From: Lysobacteraceae bacterium
Lineage (GTDB): Bacteria > Pseudomonadota > Gammaproteobacteria > Xanthomonadales > Rhodanobacteraceae
Direction of reading: 5' to 3'
DNA: 64,000 nucleotides
Assembly: GCA_004143945.1 (NCBI GenBank)
Contig: SEHB01000008.1
Coordinates: 124,001 to 188,000 of the forward strand
A program made the position numbers and the translations under genes. Positions 60,714 to 64,000 of the stretch are shown in pieces. Position 1 is the stretch's first letter, and every line of letters starts with the position of its first letter. Under the pieces are notes generated by a model. That model ran no database searches and was not told where the DNA came from. It saw nothing but the letters and a program-made list of their open reading frames with translations.

Positions 60714-62147
60714 TCAGTCGAATGAATCGGTGAACAGCAGATCCGACTGCAGCCGCATGATCACGCCGTCGGTGTCGCCGAGGCTGTCGAGCGAGGTGCC
60801 CACGAGCACCGGGCGGCCCGCGTCGATGAGGACGTCGGCGAATCCTGTGTCGCTGCTGCCGGGGCCCGCGCTCGTCGGTGCTTCGTAGAACTGCGTCGGT
60901 ACCAGCGGCCCGAACGCATCGTCGCCGGTGCCGTCGGCGTGCAGGCGCGTGACGATCCCGTACCAGCGGTCCTCGGTCGTGTCCTTGAAGCGACCGCTCA
61001 GCACGATGCTGCCGTCACTGCGCAGCGCGACGCGCGTCGCGGCGGTGCCGTAGGCGCCATTCGTACCGGTGATGTCGAGTGGCGACACGTAGTTGTGCAG
61101 GAAGCTCGCGACGCCGCCACCGACGAAGCCGGCGTCGAGCGCGAGCGTCGCGGGCGCGCCGCCGCCACCGGGCAACACGCGGATGCGGTTCACCGCTGTC
61201 TTCGTGCTCGCGACGCCCGCGAGCACGAGGGTCCAGGGATCCACCGCCGCGACGTCGGACAGGTAGTCGTAGATCGAGCCGTCACCTGCGGGGACGTCGA
61301 ACGCGAACGTCGCGGCGTCCGAGTAGCCCGAGTCGACGGTGAATCCGGGCGCGACGATGCGCGCACCGAAATCGGTATCGTTGGCCGCGATCAGCGAACT
61401 GCCCGCGACCACGTAGTGGCCGTCCGCGATGCGCAGGACGCGGCTGCCGATCGCCTTCTGCCCAGCCGCGAAGCGGCCGGCCACGCGCGCATCACGCGAG
61501 CCGTCCGCGTTGAAGCGGATCATGCCCCAGCGGACGTCCGAGTCGTCCTGCGCGAACACGCTGCCGGCGACGACGATGCGGCCGTCGGGTTCGGCGATCA
61601 CCGACATCGGCCGGTCGCGGTAGAACACGTCGATCGCACCCGACGTGTCGTCGAATCCGTCGCCGGTGCCACCGTCGCCCGCGAACGAGGGGTCGTCGCT
61701 GCCGTCCGCCAGGAAGCGCACGACGCCGAAATCCTCGATGCCGGCGGGTCCCGGGGTGTTTCCGACGACGATGATGCGGCCGGATCCGTCGACGGTCATG
61801 TCCGTAACCGACGAGAGGAACGCGTCCTTCAGCACGTGGCCGCTGGTGCCGAAGCCGCTCGCGAGCCGGCGCCCGCGCGCGTCGAGCTTGTACAGGCCGA
61901 TTCGCGCGCCCGCGGCGCCTCCCGGCACGGAATGGCACACGATGAAGCCACCATCGCCGCTGCGCGCGACCGCCACCGCGGTCTCGTCGAGGCTGCCGAA
62001 ATCGAGTCGGTCCCAGCCGGGCCCCCAGTTGCTCGTGGCCGCGAATGCGGGATCGACCTGGTCGTCCTCCGCGCGTGCATTCGCGGCGCAAGCCGACAGG
62101 ACGAGCAGGGCCAACAGGGAGGGCAGCGGAAACTCGCGCAGGGACAT
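60714..62147 (-). CDS. Exported protein with delta-60-type repeats, ending LFTDSFD
   Basis: 477 residues, GAGGT before the ATG at 62147. The N-terminus fits a lipoprotein or signal peptide (LPSLLALLVLSACAANARA). The mature part has repeats close to the outcome-of-sequence (delta-60) type: GGFIVCHS, RIIVVGNTPGP, VRFLADGSDDPSFAGDGG, DGRIVVAGSVFAQDD, IRFNADGSRD. These fold as beta-propeller-like blades. The last residues are LFTDSFD (60717-60737), like three other secreted proteins here. It lies 97 bp after the sigma factor gene on the same strand and may be in its regulon, which is inference. Confidence 0.82.
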   Translation of the reverse strand: MSLREFPLPSLLALLVLSACAANARAEDDQVDPAFAATSNWGPGWDRLDFGSLDETAVAVARSGDGGFIVCHSVPGGAAGARIGLYKLDARGRRLASGFGTSGHVLKDAFLSSVTDMTVDGSGRIIVVGNTPGPAGIEDFGVVRFLADGSDDPSFAGDGGTGDGFDDTSGAIDVFYRDRPMSVIAEPDGRIVVAGSVFAQDDSDVRWGMIRFNADGSRDARVAGRFAAGQKAIGSRVLRIADGHYVVAGSSLIAANDTDFGARIVAPGFTVDSGYSDAATFAFDVPAGDGSIYDYLSDVAAVDPWTLVLAGVASTKTAVNRIRVLPGGGGAPATLALDAGFVGGGVASFLHNYVSPLDITGTNGAYGTAATRVALRSDGSIVLSGRFKDTTEDRWYGIVTRLHADGTGDDAFGPLVPTQFYEAPTSAGPGSSDTGFADVLIDAGRPVLVGTSLDSLGDTDGVIMRLQSDLLFTDSFD

Positions 62148-62244
62148 GGGGACCTCGACAATGGATGGCGTGTGTCGAAGTACGCAGGCGCGCGATGGAT
62201 CGGGACATTGGCGCGGCAGGCAGCCGCATGGCGCCTCGCGGCGT

Positions 62245-62808
62245 TCAGCAGGCGCCCGCTGCGGGGCCGATCGAGGACGCGAGCAGAAGGCGCGCGGCCT
62301 GCCAGTCGCGCTTGATCGTGCGTTCGTTCAGGCCCTCGAGTTCGGCGATCGCGACGAAGCTGAGGCCGCCGAAGAAGTGCAACTGCACCACGCGCGCGGC
62401 GCGCGCATCGATGCGTTCGAGTTCGGCCAGCGCGCGATCGAGCGCGAGCACCTCGACCGCTTCGGGCGGCCCATCCGGTACGCGGTCGTCGAGCGTGACG
62501 AACGCCGCACCGCCGCCGCGCTTTTCGGCGCCCGCGCGGCGCGCGTGGTCGACCAGCAGCTGGCGCATCGCGCGCGCGGCGAGCGCCATGAAATGACGCC
62601 GGCTTTCGAGCCGCAAACCGTCCGCCGCGACCAGCTTGACGAAGGTTTCGTGCACGAGCGCCGTGGTCGAGAGCGTTTCGCCACGGCCGCCGAGCTGGCG
62701 ATGCGCGCAACGGCGCAGCTCCTCGTAGAGCAGCGAGAACAGTCGTCCCTGCGCCTGCTCGTCGCCGCGCCCGGCGGCATCCAGCAATTCGGTCGGGCTA
62801 TCGATCAT
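62245..62808 (-). CDS. ECF-type RNA polymerase sigma factor
   Basis: 187 residues from the ATG at 62808. Region 2 includes FSLLYEELRRCAHRQLGGRG and TALVHETFVKLV, and region 4 has RAARVVQLHFFGGLSFVAIAELEGLNERTIKRDWQAARLLL with the helix-turn-helix. The family resembles the ECF group often coded next to Ser/Thr kinases. No anti-sigma factor is present; the kinase-type protein at 62863 may control it. The gene lies 54 bp downstream of that one on the same strand. Confidence 0.92.
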   Translation of the reverse strand: MIDSPTELLDAAGRGDEQAQGRLFSLLYEELRRCAHRQLGGRGETLSTTALVHETFVKLVAADGLRLESRRHFMALAARAMRQLLVDHARRAGAEKRGGGAAFVTLDDRVPDGPPEAVEVLALDRALAELERIDARAARVVQLHFFGGLSFVAIAELEGLNERTIKRDWQAARLLLASSIGPAAGAC

Positions 62809-62862
62809 GGCGTCCCTGCGCCGCGGCGCGAGCCCGAGCATCGCCGCACGCGGCGGGCGTCG

Positions 62863-64000
62863 TCAATCGGCGGCATCGGCGTCGCGCGCCGCGAGGGCGG
62901 TGAGCCGTCGCATGCACTCGCGCGCGCCGGGATGGTCCGCGCCGGCGAGCCCGGCGAACGCGTCGCGCGCGGCGGCATAGCCGGCGATCGCGTCGCCTTC
63001 GTTGCCGACGTGCTGCGCCGCTTCGGCGCGCGCGAACTCGGCCTGCGCCCACAGCATGTTCCGCTGCGGCGTCGCGCGATGGCTGCGCGCGACCGCATCC
63101 GCGACCAGCGCGGGGCCGTCGGGGTCCGCGCGGTCCATGCGCGCGAGGCCGAGCGCGATGTCGAGGCCGGCGAGGTCGGCATGCGCGTCGCCGACCACCT
63201 TGCGCAGCGTCGGGCGGATGCGCTCGAGGATCTCGATCGCGCGCGCCGGTTGGCCGAATTCGCGCAGGGCGCGCGCGAAGGTGTACTCGGCCCAGAGACG
63301 TGCCTGGCTGTCGGACGATTCGTGCGCCGCGTACCAGCTGACGACGCGCTCGTACGCCTCGACCGAAGCCTGCTCGTGGCCGGCCAGCTGCAACGTGTAG
63401 GCGAGGTTGTTCAGCGCGCGCAACGCGGCCGGATTCATCTCGCCGGGCACCGACTGCGCGAGCGACAGCGAGCGGCGCAATGCCGCGGCGGATTCCTCGT
63501 AGCGCCCGAGGTCGCGCAGGACCCAGCCGCGGATGCTCTCGACGCGTGCGTCGTCCATGCGATCGCGTTGCCGCGTCGACGCATGCAGCCGCGACGCGCG
63601 TTCGAGCGAGGCGAGCGCGTCCGCGTAGCGGCCAAGCTCGGCCTGGCCCGCGCCGAGGCGGGTCTGGATGCGCGCGGCGAGCATGCGATCCTCGCTCCCT
63701 GCGAGGCCTTCGCGCGCGCGTTCGAGCAACGCAACGCCGGCGTCGAACCGGCCGAGGCCCATGTAGCTCAGCGCGATCGTCTCGTAGAGTTCGGCCTGCA
63801 TGCGCGGTTCACCCGCGAGCGCAGTGGCGATCTGCGCGGCGCCGCGGTCGAGCAGTTCGTCCGCGCGCGGCATCGCGCCGCGGGCATGGGCGGGATCGGG
63901 CGCCTGGAACAGGTCGATCATGAAACGCTTGACGCGCTCGGCGGCTTCCGCGCGATCGAGCGCGATGCGCTCCTGCGCCGCCGCTGCGCGCGCCTGCCAC
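62863..64000 (-). CDS. TPR-repeat protein, probable C-terminal part of a Ser/Thr kinase, cut by window edge
   Basis: The frame is open to the last base of the window (WQARAAAAQERIALDRAEAAERVKRF before the first ATG at 63921), so the N-terminus lies outside. The visible 378 residues hold at least five TPR units, such as AELYETIALSYMGLGRFDAGVALLERA and ARIQTRLGAGQAELGRYADALASLERA. The A-rich helix followed by VKRFMIDLFQAPDP is the usual lead-in after the kinase domain in PknB/TPR proteins of this order. The kinase domain itself is not in view, so that part is inference. It lies just ahead of the ECF sigma factor. Confidence 0.75.
   Translation of the reverse strand, partial: WQARAAAAQERIALDRAEAAERVKRFMIDLFQAPDPAHARGAMPRADELLDRGAAQIATALAGEPRMQAELYETIALSYMGLGRFDAGVALLERAREGLAGSEDRMLAARIQTRLGAGQAELGRYADALASLERASRLHASTRQRDRMDDARVESIRGWVLRDLGRYEESAAALRRSLSLAQSVPGEMNPAALRALNNLAYTLQLAGHEQASVEAYERVVSWYAAHESSDSQARLWAEYTFARALREFGQPARAIEILERIRPTLRKVVGDAHADLAGLDIALGLARMDRADPDGPALVADAVARSHRATPQRNMLWAQAEFARAEAAQHVGNEGDAIAGYAAARDAFAGLAGADHPGARECMRRLTALAARDADAAD

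Overview
This is a high-GC chromosomal window that reads like a gammaproteobacterium of the order Lysobacterales (Xanthomonadales), probably near Rhodanobacteraceae. The signs are a copL-copA-copB copper locus of Xanthomonas type, a MetX-type O-succinyltransferase with the GSCKGSTGP signature, pbpC paired with a YfaS alpha-2-macroglobulin gene, an ECF sigma factor beside a TPR kinase-type protein, and many intergenic copies of a palindromic repeat starting GTGGGAGGGGCTTCAGCCCC. The genus assignment is inference. There is no prophage, CRISPR array or rRNA. One tRNA-Leu (CAA) is present.

Layout. 1-6.0 kb: three tandem tail-collar-domain genes (the first cut by the window edge), a GNAT acetyltransferase and a 1310-residue secreted protein with seven 72-residue repeats. 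6.0-8.1 kb: a PDZ lipoprotein divergent from a PadR regulator/HAAS-domain membrane protein pair. 8.6-10.7 kb: an HvfABC-type RiPP operon made of a cysteine-repeat precursor carrying two EF-hands, a DUF692 (MNIO) maturase and its DUF2063 partner. 11-18.8 kb: pbpC and a giant YfaS lipoprotein separated by a DUF559 gene with 31-bp inverted repeats around it. 19-23.3 kb: rlmJ and copLAB. 23.7-36.2 kb: a CsgG-like operon, rarA-serS, a metallo-beta-lactamase-fold hydrolase, an unknown exported protein, a glycine-zipper lipoprotein, the tRNA, cysteine dioxygenase with a MetX-type succinyltransferase, and a three-gene phospholipid cassette. 36.7-42 kb: two large exported proteins bordered by composite repeats.

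42.6-60.6 kb: both halves of the System I cytochrome c maturation machinery (ccmFGHI and ccmABCDE). They bracket a decaheme cytochrome, an MtrB/PioB-type outer-membrane barrel and a c4-like diheme cytochrome, i.e. a probable trans-outer-membrane electron conduit together with the machinery that inserts its hemes. An RND efflux pair and an RCC1-repeat protein also lie between the two halves. 60.7-64 kb: a secreted protein with outcome-of-sequence repeats, an ECF sigma factor and the C-terminal TPR part of a probable Ser/Thr kinase running off the window.

The most interesting points are the EF-hand/cysteine-repeat RiPP precursor, the MtrAB-like conduit within the split ccm locus, a shared C-terminal motif (hydrophobic-F-x-[ND]-[GS]-F-[DE]) on four unrelated secreted proteins, and the DUF559 cassette whose repeat arm supplies a hairpin-embedded ribosome binding site to pbpC.
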